64,000 nucleotides of DNA from Candidatus Sysuiplasma acidicola (GTDB lineage: Archaea > Thermoplasmatota > Thermoplasmata > Sysuiplasmatales > Sysuiplasmataceae): assembly GCA_019721035.1 (NCBI GenBank), contig JAHEAA010000001.1, forward strand, positions 127,746 through 191,745. Reading direction: 5' to 3'. The position numbers and the translations under genes were made by a program. Numbering within the stretch: position 1 is the stretch's first letter; every line of letters starts with the position of its first letter. Below are positions 26,892 to 36,189 of this stretch, in pieces. The notes under the pieces were generated by a model. It worked only from the letters and a program-made list of their open reading frames with translations, had not been told where the DNA came from and did no database searches.

Positions 26892-28022
26892 GTCTGCCCG
26901 TCTGAGCATGTAAGGCAGCTGGGAGATGTCCTGCATAATCATGTCTGCACCCTCACTCCTGAAATAATCCAGCGCCGGCTGTGCATCGGGACCCTGTCCG
27001 CAGACGGCGGCAAACCACACAGTGTATCCCAGTTTTCTGGCGGCCACGGACATCTGCAGGTCTTCCGCCGAGTTTCCAACATATATCAGCGATCTGCAAC
27101 GCATCGACTTCATGCATTTGAGCAGTGCGCCGGGTCCGGGCTTCCTCAGTTCACTCGCTTCAGCAGAGCTTCTGCTTTTCGGATCTGCGTCGCCGTCTCC
27201 AATGAACACCGAACTGTCCAGGTCAAACAAGTCGAGCAGTTTTCCCAGCGTCATCCGCGTCCCTTTTGCGGGCCTTCCAGTTATAATCGCAGGTTTCCTG
27301 CCTGACAGCCTGGTCAAGTCCTCTATCAGGTCACGGTCGAACAGAAGTTTTTCCGTCCCGCTAAGTCCTTCACCGCTGTGGTATCTCGCCGGCCTGCCGT
27401 AGAATTCCGCAAACCCCTCCTCCCCGTAATAGAGTTCATCGAAAACTGTCGCCAGGAGGCTTTCAGGAGGTGAGCCTGGATAAGAAAGCCACTCCACCAG
27501 CTGGGTCACATACGTTGCCATCGGTCCACCGGCAATTTCCCCGACATATGCGACTACATCGCGGCACGCATCCGTCACTGGTTTTGAAGTGAACATGCCG
27601 ACAAGCTCTTCCGTCCTTCCGGCAATGTCCATCTCCTTCGCAGAACCGTTTTCCTCCTCCAGCAGTGCGAGCGAGGTGAAGAGCATGATTGCAAATGTGC
27701 TGTCCCAGTCGTTGTTGAATGCCCCGGTTTTCCTCAGCTGAAATATCATCCTTCCGGCAGCATTGCCGATCGACTTGTGTCGTCCGTATCTCATGCCGAG
27801 AAGCGTTTCAACTGTCTTCGCTATCGCCACATCGTATGAACAGCTTGTGTCAACCAGGACACCGTCGCAGTCAAAGGCAACAGGGACTCCTGCAGACGCC
27901 ATGCATCTGCTGCTTAGCATGCACGGCTTCCCGTTTTCGTCCAAAACGCTTCTATATTCCGCGGCACTCATGACAAATACCCAGTAAGCGGAAAAGGAGA
28001 ATGCGGCATCGCTTAAAATCAT
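26877..28022 (-). CDS. HAD-superfamily hydrolase with large cap
   Basis: Up to 381 residues. HAD motif I is in VAFDCDGVLVDTSCSYDVAI, motif II in PAIITGRPAKGTRM, and the C-terminal motifs in RKPGPGALLKCM and SLIYVGNSAEDLQMSVAARKLG. About 170 residues between motifs I and II form an unusually long helical cap. It resembles subfamily IA phosphatases found near amino acid genes in archaea and cyanobacteria; the substrate is unknown. The start overlaps the aldose epimerase stop by ATGA (28019-28022); ATG 27971 is an alternative closer to motif I. It runs head-on into trpA with a 15-base overlap. Confidence 0.82.
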   Translation of the reverse strand: MILSDAAFSFSAYWVFVMSAAEYRSVLDENGKPCMLSSRCMASAGVPVAFDCDGVLVDTSCSYDVAIAKTVETLLGMRYGRHKSIGNAAGRMIFQLRKTGAFNNDWDSTFAIMLFTSLALLEEENGSAKEMDIAGRTEELVGMFTSKPVTDACRDVVAYVGEIAGGPMATYVTQLVEWLSYPGSPPESLLATVFDELYYGEEGFAEFYGRPARYHSGEGLSGTEKLLFDRDLIEDLTRLSGRKPAIITGRPAKGTRMTLGKLLDLFDLDSSVFIGDGDADPKSRSSAEASELRKPGPGALLKCMKSMRCRSLIYVGNSAEDLQMSVAARKLGYTVWFAAVCGQGPDAQPALDYFRSEGADMIMQDISQLPYMLRRADSHGR

Positions 28023-28870
28023 CTCTTTCTCAATTCGATTTCAAATGAGCACCCGAACGTCTCTCCCGGATCCAGCATACGCAGTCCGATGCCGTTGTTG
28101 AAGGCGTCCGGCGCTCCTGTCATGGGCTCAATTGCAACCGATGCGTTTTCGCAGTATCTCCCGTTGTAGAGCAGAAAATAATCCATGTTGTTGCGTTTGA
28201 GACGTATCTCTGTTTCATCATCACGTATCGTGAGCATGCCTCCGCCACGGAAGCAGTCGTCAAATGCAGTGCTTCCCATGTCCTGGACAGTGTTGAAATC
28301 CGCAGTCTTCGTTGTTCCATCAGGAAAATATGTGTCTGTCATCACGAGTCTTTCCAGGTGTTCCTCGTGAAAAAGCTTCCAAGGTCTCTTGCACAGAAAG
28401 TACGGGTGGCATCCTATTACAAGGGGTGCGCGCTTTGCACCGGCATTTTTCACGGCGTAGCCTGCAGTAAATCGCGCCGATTCTATGTGCATGGTTATGG
28501 TTACATCAAGACTGGACGGATATCCGATGTTTGCAGCGATTGCATGAAATGCAGCATCGCCCGTACTGTTTCCGGGTACGAAGCTGAAGAGCGCATTTCG
28601 GGTAAAGCCATGTATGCTGTTGTTGCCGTCATTCCGTGGAAGCGTATACAGCTCGTCGTCCACGCTGTACGTTGCGTTTCTCACTCTTCCCGCGAACGGT
28701 ATCAGGGAGCAGGCTCCTCCATGCGTCGCTTTCCCGTCCGTGCTCTCTTTCAGTATTTCTTCACGATTCAGGACCAGTTTTCTTATCCATGCCCCTGTAG
28801 AGTCGACGATCGCAGCACTGTCTCCGTCCGAGATACGCACTTCATCCCCTTTGCCTGAAAGCACTTTCAC
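28019..28870 (-). CDS. Aldose 1-epimerase family protein
   Basis: A 283-residue galactose-mutarotase fold. LIPFAGRVRNATYSVDDELY and NSIHGFTRNALFSF resemble the family's N-terminal region. IGCHPYFLCKRPWK holds the conserved histidine and AIEPMTGAPDAFNNGIGLRML the glutamate and C-terminal signature. It probably acts on a free sugar or sugar phosphate. It is in an ATGA-coupled row with the methyltransferase before it and the HAD hydrolase after it. Confidence 0.9.
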   Translation of the reverse strand: MKVLSGKGDEVRISDGDSAAIVDSTGAWIRKLVLNREEILKESTDGKATHGGACSLIPFAGRVRNATYSVDDELYTLPRNDGNNSIHGFTRNALFSFVPGNSTGDAAFHAIAANIGYPSSLDVTITMHIESARFTAGYAVKNAGAKRAPLVIGCHPYFLCKRPWKLFHEEHLERLVMTDTYFPDGTTKTADFNTVQDMGSTAFDDCFRGGGMLTIRDDETEIRLKRNNMDYFLLYNGRYCENASVAIEPMTGAPDAFNNGIGLRMLDPGETFGCSFEIELRKR

Positions 28871-29715
28871 ACCTTTCCTGTCTTCCTTGCAGTGAACAGC
28901 ACTGTTTCATACTCTTTTGTGATGCTTCCGCCGGGCATTTTGCAGATCAGTTTTCTTATCTCTCTGAAGAGATTGCTCCTTGTCTCTTCGTCAAGCATGA
29001 TGTGATCGGAATATGTGGAGAGGAGCCTCACGTATGCATTTGCATCGTAAGATTCGGTAAAGTAGTAACTGCTTCGCCGTATTTCTCCAAACAGGCCGGA
29101 TTTCTGCAGTTTGTCGTGGAATTCCATTGAAGAATTTTCCACCTGTTTGCGAAATGTCTCATGTGCTATTGCGGGCGCCTCTTCCTCATATGCACGTTGC
29201 AGTCTGTCGAATGCGTCCGCTGTTCTCTCCGTCATGACATGCGAATGCCAGAACACCGCAATGTGGCCACCCTCTTTCAACGCTCTGTTAACCTTTGCCA
29301 GCGATGTTCGGCTGTCAATCCAGTGAAACGATGTGGCGGCAAAGGCAAGATCATAATGGTTATCTGTCGTCTGCCATTCTTCGAAGGATGTATTCATGAC
29401 ATTCACGTCGTAGCCTGCCGCCTTTTCCACTGCGAATTTCGCCATGCGTTCTCCAATCTCAACTGCGTCTATGGAATATCCTCTTCTTGCAAAAGCCATC
29501 GTTGCTTTTCCGGTCCCGCATCCTATCTCCAGGAGTCTGGACTGTTTCTCAAGGCTGCACGCGAACACGATATCATCATACAGCTGGTCGGGATAACCCG
29601 GCCTCGCCAAGTCATATGTCGACGGGTCTACATCGAACGACATACGCAGCCTTTTCCGCTCCTCGTCCACACGCTCATAATGAAGGGTCCTGCTAAAACT
29701 TCTTTGGCCCCGCAT
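28867..29715 (-). CDS. Class I SAM-dependent methyltransferase
   Basis: A 282-residue protein. RLRMSFDVDPSTYDLARPGYPDQLYDDIV is the start typical of this group of uncharacterised small-molecule methyltransferases (shown as one region at residues ~22-50). Motif I is LLEIGCGTGKATMAFARRG, the acidic residue is in IDAVEIGERM, and AFAATSFHWIDS and ALKEGGHIAVFWHS follow. The substrate cannot be told. First gene of a three-gene minus-strand row; the 154 bases upstream are shared with the divergent histidine kinase. Confidence 0.88.
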   Translation of the reverse strand: MRGQRSFSRTLHYERVDEERKRLRMSFDVDPSTYDLARPGYPDQLYDDIVFACSLEKQSRLLEIGCGTGKATMAFARRGYSIDAVEIGERMAKFAVEKAAGYDVNVMNTSFEEWQTTDNHYDLAFAATSFHWIDSRTSLAKVNRALKEGGHIAVFWHSHVMTERTADAFDRLQRAYEEEAPAIAHETFRKQVENSSMEFHDKLQKSGLFGEIRRSSYYFTESYDANAYVRLLSTYSDHIMLDEETRSNLFREIRKLICKMPGGSITKEYETVLFTARKTGKV

Positions 29716-29869
29716 ACAGGCGGACCCGGCTTATGCCCTGTGCTCGCGTGGTTCCAACGCCAGGAACGCTTTCATGATTCTGGCGAAACGGGCATTCCCG
29801 GATGAAAAATTACATTAGCCCCTTGGTTTCTGACTAAGGTGGTGTTGGCAATGGTGGAGGTTGAGACGT

Positions 29870-30961
29870 TTGGTGTCGACGGGAGAACTCAATAGCATCG
29901 GTAATGACTTTGAACTTCAGCCTGATACGCTGAAGATATTAGCCGATTCATACAATTTTCCGGTAATGTTCTTTGTCAAGAACGAACTAATGACTTCTCC
30001 CGCGCTTTCTTACATGAACCGGGCTGCCGTCAGTCTCTTTGAAGGTATGGAAAAAATTGGTGAAGGCTTAGACATTACCATTCTTGCTTCAAAACTGTTT
30101 GGCGAGTCCAATGCGGCTGATATACTCAGTATTTTTTTTGAAAAAGGCGAATTTCGCGGAAGGGTTCAGCTGCGACTTCAGGAAAACGATCAGGCCGAAA
30201 TCGTTCTGAAACGTCTGGATTCACGCAAAGCAGGAAGCATTGCATTCATGGTTATAGACAGGAGGGGTATTGATGAGGAAATACTCAGGAGCTATCCAGC
30301 AATGCTGCAACGTTTTGAACTCTCTTATAATATGACCAAACATGACATTCAGAATCACATCGCAGCCATTTCTTCCTATCTTGAATTATGCTTCAGGGAT
30401 GAAAGCACCGAGGTGAGGAATCAGTATCTTGCCAGAATATCGGCGATAGTACAGGACATGACAAAATACATCCGAAATATGGGGGCAGCCACACCGAGCA
30501 GCGTGAAAGTCGAATGGCGCAGGATCGATGATATTGTCCGCTCTGGACTGTCCGATATTGCAATGGAAGGTGTGAAAGTAAGCATCGACTGTAATGATTT
30601 TGAAATGCCGTATACTCCTCTGCTCTCCAGGGTTTTTTACAATCTCGCCTATAACTCGCTCTGTCACGGAAAACATGTACGGGCAATAAGCGTGCATTGT
30701 GAGCACGAAGGGGACACACTCAGAGTAATATACAGGGATGACGGCCCGGGCATTAGCCCTTCGGTAAGGCCCAGGCTGTTTGCTCCACCGGCAAAAGGCG
30801 GGAAGCTGCATGCACTCTTCCTGATCAGGCAGATTCTGTTCCTTCACGGGTGCACGATCTCCGAAAAGGGGCAGTTTGGAAGCGGCGCACGTTTTGAAAT
30901 CAGCATTCCGGAGTCACAATTCAGGAAGGACCGCGGCAAGTCTGGCAGCACCACCCCCTGA
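29870..30961 (+). CDS. Soluble sensor histidine kinase
   Basis: About 363 residues without membrane helices. The first ~135 residues look like a PAS-type sensor (FPVMFFVKNELMTSPALSYMNRAAVSLFEGM region). The phosphate-accepting histidine is in NMTKHDIQNHIAAISSYLELC (H ~158). The ATPase domain has YNLAYNSLCHG (N box), YRDDGPGISPS (G1), and GSGARFEISIP near the end. GGTGGAGG ends at 29860, so TTG 29870 or GTG 29873 is better spaced than TTG 29861. No response regulator is adjacent. Confidence 0.88.
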   Translation: MVSTGELNSIGNDFELQPDTLKILADSYNFPVMFFVKNELMTSPALSYMNRAAVSLFEGMEKIGEGLDITILASKLFGESNAADILSIFFEKGEFRGRVQLRLQENDQAEIVLKRLDSRKAGSIAFMVIDRRGIDEEILRSYPAMLQRFELSYNMTKHDIQNHIAAISSYLELCFRDESTEVRNQYLARISAIVQDMTKYIRNMGAATPSSVKVEWRRIDDIVRSGLSDIAMEGVKVSIDCNDFEMPYTPLLSRVFYNLAYNSLCHGKHVRAISVHCEHEGDTLRVIYRDDGPGISPSVRPRLFAPPAKGGKLHALFLIRQILFLHGCTISEKGQFGSGARFEISIPESQFRKDRGKSGSTTP

Positions 30962-30969
30962 TGGGATGT

Positions 30970-31467
30970 TCAGTAATTCCCATTCTGCATGTCTTTCAGG
31001 TACTCTTCCACAACTTCAAGCAATGTCCTCTCTCCAACGAGTGCGTATTTCAACCCGGCGCGTCTGGCAAGCTCACCGTCAATGTCATCCCTGTCTCCGA
31101 TTACAAATTCATTTTCCGTATGGAGTTTATTCCTTGCAGCGTCAATGAGTCCCGTCGCAGGTTTCCGGCAGGCGCAACCGTCTTCAGGTTTATGAGGGCA
31201 GAAGAACAGCGCGTCGATATGGGCCCCGTCCACTGCAAGCTGACGTTCCATCTCCATGTTCACTTCCTCCATCTGCTCAACCGTGAAGTATCCCCTGCCT
31301 ATTCCGGACTGATTGGTAATGACAATGACCCGTATCCCTGAATCGTTGAGTTTCCGTATACCCTCGGCCGCTCCCTTCATGAGCCTGACATCGTCACGAG
31401 AACTGCAGTAGGGAACGTCCTGGATTATCGTGTCGTCTCTGTCTATGAATACTGCAATGTTGGCCAT
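30970..31467 (-). CDS. GmhB-like HAD phosphatase (histidinol-phosphate / heptose-bisphosphate type)
   Basis: A 165-residue HAD IIIA enzyme. The nucleophile motif is FIDRDDTI (DxDxT is kept although the usual Gly is Asp). Motif II is VIVITNQSGIGRGYFT, and the zinc loop CPHKPEDGCACRKP is typical of GmhB/HisB-N. FVIGDRDDIDGELARRAG closes the fold. A strong GAGGAGG lies before ATG 31467. It could serve heptose or polyol phosphate metabolism or histidine biosynthesis; context does not decide. Confidence 0.9.
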   Translation of the reverse strand: MANIAVFIDRDDTIIQDVPYCSSRDDVRLMKGAAEGIRKLNDSGIRVIVITNQSGIGRGYFTVEQMEEVNMEMERQLAVDGAHIDALFFCPHKPEDGCACRKPATGLIDAARNKLHTENEFVIGDRDDIDGELARRAGLKYALVGERTLLEVVEEYLKDMQNGNY

Positions 31468-31543
31468 TTGTCATCCTCCTCACAGTGAAACACTAGAGCT
31501 TCTTTGCCACTTCAAGACGTCGGGTGCAATATGCTGCATGTCC

Positions 31544-34513
31544 TCACTTACTCTTCCTCATTATGCGGACAATTTTGAAACCGGCCAGCCTGGAAAGCAA
31601 CGTAATCGGCAATTCCGCCTCCACCCCGGTTCCCTGCAAAATCTGGAGGGCGCACTCCTCGCCGTCCGTGACTACAATGCTGTTATCCTTGTCCAGTGAA
31701 CGCACTTCGCCGAATACGTGTCCTCCCATTTCCATCGACATCGCGAAAGTCTCCTTGGCAAAACTGTAACTGCCTCCGGCGCCGCAGCATCCTCCGCCAA
31801 GTATTTTTACCTCCGCTTCGGGTATGAGCCGCAGAAGTTCAAGCATCTTCACGTCATTTCCGAGAGCCCTCGAATGGCAGGAGGGAAAATAATAGATCGT
31901 TCCACGAAATGGCTCAAGCTTGAGTCTCAGCTCTCCTTTCTTCATCGTGTCAAACAGCAGCTCTGTTATGTCCACGACTGAGCTGGAAAGAGCTTTCGAT
32001 CTTTCATCATCCACAACGCTCAGATAATCATGCCTCAGCGCCATTACGGCAGACGGCGAAGTGCATACCACCTTCGTCCCCTTTGATGTATAAGAGTATA
32101 GAAAGCTCACATTGTCCAGAATGTAACGCTTCGCCTCACGCAGCATACCGAGATATATCAGTGGCAGGCCGGTAAACCGCTGTTTCGGATACTGCACCCC
32201 GTAACCGAGTTCCTCGAGCAGCAGAACGGCGGATATGCCCACTCTCGAATCAAAGTAGTTCGCGTAAACGTCTGAAAAATACACCAGATCGCCCTTTCTG
32301 CCTGACATCGAGTCGTGTTTGTCAAACCACTCTGAGAACGTCTGAAGATCGAACTCTGGTATTCTCCTCCTCCTGTCCACTCCGAATGAATGTTCCAGCA
32401 CGGATCTGGCCTTCCCGGACCTGATGAGCCTGTTGATGAGACTCGCAATGCTGGAGGCGACGACAGTGTAAAACTCATAATCGGAGAAAAATTTGGATGC
32501 CCTTCCAATTGCCTTGACGCCAGTTTTTCTCACATACTGTGCCCTGGCTTCCATCATAAGTTTCGCTGTGTTAACGTTGCTCGGGCATTCCAGCACACAC
32601 ATCTTGCACTGCACACAGTAGTCGTAAATGGTTCGTCTGTAATCCTCTGAATAGACTGTGACCGTCGGTACTTCGCTTACCTTGCTGATCAGCCTGACTA
32701 TGTTGTTTCTTCCCCTTGGGGATGTCACCTCGCCGCCCATAGCCTTGTACACAGGACACTGTGTTTCCATGAACGAAAGCGTCCTGCATTCACCGCACCC
32801 GTGGCATGCCTCCATTTCATCCTGAAATTCCAGCGCACCTCTTCCGGCCACCGAAAGGAGGTCGGGTGTATTCCAGTTGAGCATCGGCTTCTCAATAAAA
32901 AGAGAATCAGACTGGTGCATCCTGTACAGCGTTTCTAGCTCCGATTGCGCCGAATCGAGGCTGCCGGATAAACTCCACCGCTCAATGGTCCGCTCGGCAT
33001 CAGTCTGCGTCAGATCGTTCATTTTTTTAACACCGTCAATTAGCGAATTAATTTGCATTCCGAAACCGTTTTCGGTGGAAAGTGTGCCTCCGCCCTCCAC
33101 GGCAAACCTCACAGCCTTCGCCAGCAGTCTTCTGTGCTTCTCCCTGTCCTCATCCCTTCTCATATTCAGGAACGGGCGAAAATAGACCGTCCCGCCGAGC
33201 GTCTCGGCAAACAATATGAATCTTGTTCCGGATGCCATCGCTTCCCGATCAAGCCTGACGGCAAAGGATGGCAATGCGTTCCTGCCGACACAAAATCCTT
33301 CAACACATACCGTGTATTTGCCGTTTGGAACAGGTCTGGACAGCGTGTGTATGCTGTCAACTATGGCAGAGAAGAGCACCGGCATCGATGCGTTTACGTC
33401 ATCAACCGATTCTGCCTTTGTGCTGTTCAGATCTGGCCACGTCACATCACCCGCAGCTGTCACGATCAGAGAGGCTTCAGCATCCCTTGGATAGGAGAAT
33501 CCTTTGAGCCTGTAAGAGATGGCGCTCAACAGAAGTGAATCTGCAATTACAGATGACAGTGCAAAATCGAACGAACTGCCCGAAGCGGTCGACAATGCAT
33601 CTTCAATATGTCTGAAGTGGTAGACTTTCGCTTTCGTCTGATGCGGCACGTCGGCAACTCGGATCTTTACCGCCGTAATTGTTCCTAGTTTTCCTTCCGA
33701 GCCCGCGAATATGTTTCCGGCACCCGCCTCAGCGGCAGTTTGTCCCGGCATTTCCGCCTGCTGTCCCGGTAACACGGTTTTTTCCGGATTATATTCGTAC
33801 ACGGTTCCGTCCGCCAGAATCGCTCTGAGCGAGTGAACCATATCCCCGGACCTGCCGTATTTTCCGGAAAGGATGCCTCCGGCGTTGACTGCAACGCACC
33901 CTCCAACCGTGCATGTGAGTCCCTTGAAAGGATACAGGGGCAGCATCTTTCCATACTTCGCAAGCGCTGCATTGAGCACCTCAATCGTTATCCCGGGTTG
34001 AACTTCCGCCACGTTATTCGAAACATCCAGCGAAATAATGGAATTCATGTTTCTGCTCAAATCAAGCACAATGCCGCTTCCGAGCGCAGCATCCGTAACG
34101 CTAGTCCCCGCGCCGCGAGGAGTCAGCGGTATGCCGTACGTTCTGCAGAATGCAGTTGTCGTAAGAACGTCTTCCTCGTTTTCCGGTATGACTACTGCGA
34201 CTGGAGCAAGTTCAAAATTTCCAGCATTGGTGGCATACATAGTGCGTTCAATGATGCTGTCGGCGATTTTTCCCTTTATGCTGCCCTCCAGATGCACCTT
34301 TCTGCTCTGCCAGTTCTCCTCTATTTCATTCGACCGCAGAAGCGTCAAATCCTCATACTCCTGTGATTTAGATTGTGCTGCATACGGGCCTCTTTCCGAC
34401 GTCCGTTGATGTCTGAAGGTCTCCGGGTCTAAAAAAGATGCTGCATCAAAGCTGCCGTGCGGGTGAGAAATCCGATAGCATTCCACGGTCCTATCACGTT
34501 CCCCCATAGACAA
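31544..34513 (-). CDS. Fused FAD-linked oxidase and iron-sulfur oxidoreductase (GlcD-GlcF/D-lactate dehydrogenase type)
   Basis: A 989-residue protein. Residues ~95-300 are the FAD-binding PCMH domain (TPRGAGTSVTDAALGSGIVLD, GLTCTVGGCVAVNAGG), followed by the FAD-oxidase C-terminal domain with the histidine-rich tail region. Around residue 590 come two ferredoxin-like clusters: CHGCGECRTLS with QCPVYKAMGG, and CVQCKMCVLECPSNVNT. The last part is a CCG-type domain (YFPSCHSRALGND, GGGCCGAGGSYSF). It likely oxidises a 2-hydroxy acid such as lactate or glycolate and passes electrons to a quinone or carrier. The N-terminal ~90 residues extend past most homologues. Divergent from the peroxiredoxin gene. 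Confidence 0.9.
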   Translation of the reverse strand: MSMGERDRTVECYRISHPHGSFDAASFLDPETFRHQRTSERGPYAAQSKSQEYEDLTLLRSNEIEENWQSRKVHLEGSIKGKIADSIIERTMYATNAGNFELAPVAVVIPENEEDVLTTTAFCRTYGIPLTPRGAGTSVTDAALGSGIVLDLSRNMNSIISLDVSNNVAEVQPGITIEVLNAALAKYGKMLPLYPFKGLTCTVGGCVAVNAGGILSGKYGRSGDMVHSLRAILADGTVYEYNPEKTVLPGQQAEMPGQTAAEAGAGNIFAGSEGKLGTITAVKIRVADVPHQTKAKVYHFRHIEDALSTASGSSFDFALSSVIADSLLLSAISYRLKGFSYPRDAEASLIVTAAGDVTWPDLNSTKAESVDDVNASMPVLFSAIVDSIHTLSRPVPNGKYTVCVEGFCVGRNALPSFAVRLDREAMASGTRFILFAETLGGTVYFRPFLNMRRDEDREKHRRLLAKAVRFAVEGGGTLSTENGFGMQINSLIDGVKKMNDLTQTDAERTIERWSLSGSLDSAQSELETLYRMHQSDSLFIEKPMLNWNTPDLLSVAGRGALEFQDEMEACHGCGECRTLSFMETQCPVYKAMGGEVTSPRGRNNIVRLISKVSEVPTVTVYSEDYRRTIYDYCVQCKMCVLECPSNVNTAKLMMEARAQYVRKTGVKAIGRASKFFSDYEFYTVVASSIASLINRLIRSGKARSVLEHSFGVDRRRRIPEFDLQTFSEWFDKHDSMSGRKGDLVYFSDVYANYFDSRVGISAVLLLEELGYGVQYPKQRFTGLPLIYLGMLREAKRYILDNVSFLYSYTSKGTKVVCTSPSAVMALRHDYLSVVDDERSKALSSSVVDITELLFDTMKKGELRLKLEPFRGTIYYFPSCHSRALGNDVKMLELLRLIPEAEVKILGGGCCGAGGSYSFAKETFAMSMEMGGHVFGEVRSLDKDNSIVVTDGEECALQILQGTGVEAELPITLLSRLAGFKIVRIMRKSK

Positions 34514-34581
34514 CAGTGAATATGTCGTGCCGGCGATACAAAAAAGATAGGGTTAATTATGAAGGAGTCCTTGCTACAATT

Positions 34582-35034
34582 ATGCTCGAAGAAGGAGTCC
34601 GCGCCCCGGACTTCAGTGTCAAAGGCGACGACGGCAGGCAATACCGTTTGAGTGATTTCAGCGGAAAGAAGGTCGTGCTCTATTTCTATCCAAAGGATGA
34701 CACTCCCGGCTGCACTACTGAGGCTTGCAGTTTCAGGGACTCGCTGCCGGATATCAGCGGCCGCAACGCGGTCATAATAGGCGTAAGCAGGGACGGTATT
34801 GACGATCACAGAAAATTCAAGTCAAAGTACGGTCTCAACTTCCTGCTGCTTTCAGACGAGGACTCGGATATATGCGGGAAGTACGGTGTTCTCAGGGAGA
34901 AGAACATGTATGGCAGGAAGAGCATAGGCATCCAGAGAAGTACATTCATTATAGACGAGAAGGGGATGATCGCAAAGGTATTCCCTACGGTCAAGCCAGA
35001 CGGACATGGAAAAGAGATAATGCAGTTCCTTTGA
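34582..35034 (+). CDS. bcp: Peroxiredoxin, Bcp type
   Basis: About 150 residues. YFYPKDDTPGCTTEACSFRD contains the peroxidatic cysteine (C44) and the close resolving cysteine (C49) of atypical two-cysteine Bcp enzymes, which reduce organic peroxides using thioredoxin. VLREKNMYGRKSIGIQRSTF and KVFPTVKPDGHGKE are also typical. ATG 34582 gives the normal N terminus; the frame is open back to 34516 without family support. Confidence 0.93.
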   Translation: MLEEGVRAPDFSVKGDDGRQYRLSDFSGKKVVLYFYPKDDTPGCTTEACSFRDSLPDISGRNAVIIGVSRDGIDDHRKFKSKYGLNFLLLSDEDSDICGKYGVLREKNMYGRKSIGIQRSTFIIDEKGMIAKVFPTVKPDGHGKEIMQFL

Positions 35035-35057
35035 AGAGAGAGGTACTTCCTCTCGTC

Positions 35058-35735
35058 TCACTCTACTCTGTCCAGGTCAAGCATATGGTTTAACTTTCTC
35101 TTTTTTGTAATCATATACTTCAGATTGGCTCTGTTGAGTCCGACAACGAGCGGTTTTCTTCCGCTCACGCTGATGCCCATTGCCTTCAGTCCTTCAATCT
35201 TGTCCGGATTATTGGTGAGCAACACGACGGACCGCACGCCAAGGTCGCCGAGCATGAATGCAGCGATGTCGTAACTTCTCTCGTCCGGATCGAATCCGAG
35301 CATCACGTTTGCCTCAACGGTATCGGCTCCCATATCCTGCATATGATAGGCAATCATCTTGTTCAGTAAACCTATGCCCCTTCCTTCCTGTCTCAGATAC
35401 AGCACGACGCCCTTTTTCCTCCTCTCAATAATGCTCATCGCTGTCTGCAGCTGTTCTCCGCAATCGCACCTCATGGAGGACAGAGCATCCCCGGTTAGGC
35501 ATTCCGAATGTACCCTGACAAGCACCTTTTCCTGTCCCGCGACGTTCCCTTTTACCAGAGCGAGATGCAGTTTTCTGTCTCTTGAATCTTCATAGGCGAT
35601 TATTTTGAAGCGACCGTATTTCGTGGGGAACTTTGCCTCTGTAATCCTGCTGATTGGTTTCGTCTTCTCATCGGGTCTCTTCGATGCACCTCTGATGGCC
35701 TTCTCTGCCCGTGCTTTCTTCAAAAAACTCCTCAC
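35058..35735 (-). CDS. ribA: GTP cyclohydrolase II
   Basis: A 225-residue first enzyme of riboflavin biosynthesis. The zinc site is C79, C90 and C92 in SECLTGDALSSMRCDCG, and the GTP site includes RQEGRGIGLLNKMIAYHMQD. VVLLTNNPDKIEGLKAMGI is family-typical. About 30 basic residues precede the usual start. Many archaea use GTP cyclohydrolase III instead, so this bacterial-type enzyme may have been acquired (inference). Single gene, next to the mobile element region. Confidence 0.93.
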   Translation of the reverse strand: MRSFLKKARAEKAIRGASKRPDEKTKPISRITEAKFPTKYGRFKIIAYEDSRDRKLHLALVKGNVAGQEKVLVRVHSECLTGDALSSMRCDCGEQLQTAMSIIERRKKGVVLYLRQEGRGIGLLNKMIAYHMQDMGADTVEANVMLGFDPDERSYDIAAFMLGDLGVRSVVLLTNNPDKIEGLKAMGISVSGRKPLVVGLNRANLKYMITKKRKLNHMLDLDRVE

Positions 35736-35840
35736 TCACGCTTCAGTCAAGCAATATATTAAGTCTTCCTGTCATCTGAACTGGAGTGCAGTCGAAATGT
35801 CAACCCGCGGAAGATGCGCTTATAAAAACGATCGAAAAGA

Positions 35841-35860
35841 CCCCTCAATTCATTGAGGGG
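35841..35860 (+). repeat. Left-end palindrome of the TnpB element
   Basis: CCCCTCAAT, TC, ATTGAGGGG: a perfect 9-bp inverted repeat. Subterminal hairpins of this kind are the ends recognised by TnpA transposases of the IS200/IS605 group and are kept in elements that have only tnpB. It is followed by ATGAAAG, as in related elements (from memory). Confidence 0.75.
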
Positions 35861-36189
35861 ATGAAAGCGGGCAGTCACCATGTCAGGTTTTCACCGATGT
35901 TCCGGCTGCTTCACAACTTCCGCGTACTCTGCCCGCTGCAGTCAGACCTGCAGTCGCCAGTTGCGGACAGTGTCCTGATTGCGGTACAGCTGACGCTGTC
36001 AATGTTGTTCGGAAGTAGCATGTTTCGGCGACCTCTCCCTGTCGCCGTTTAAATAATGCGCTTGACTGGATTGGTGCATGCACATGGCACGTTGCCGTTA
36101 CAGCCTCATGATCTTCAGTGAGAACTGACAGTGTTCAGGCAGTGTAGTGGCTTAACAGTCGTGTGCCTTCAGTAACGGTGCTGTGATCC

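Noticed and set aside
29816..29850. Weak hairpin CCTTGG...CTAAGG between the methyltransferase and histidine kinase genes
   Set aside because: Only about four base pairs; not a convincing terminator or operator.
35786..36052. 88-codon frame in the left end of the TnpB element
   Set aside because: Crosses the left hairpin and has no similarity to TnpA; treated as non-coding element end.
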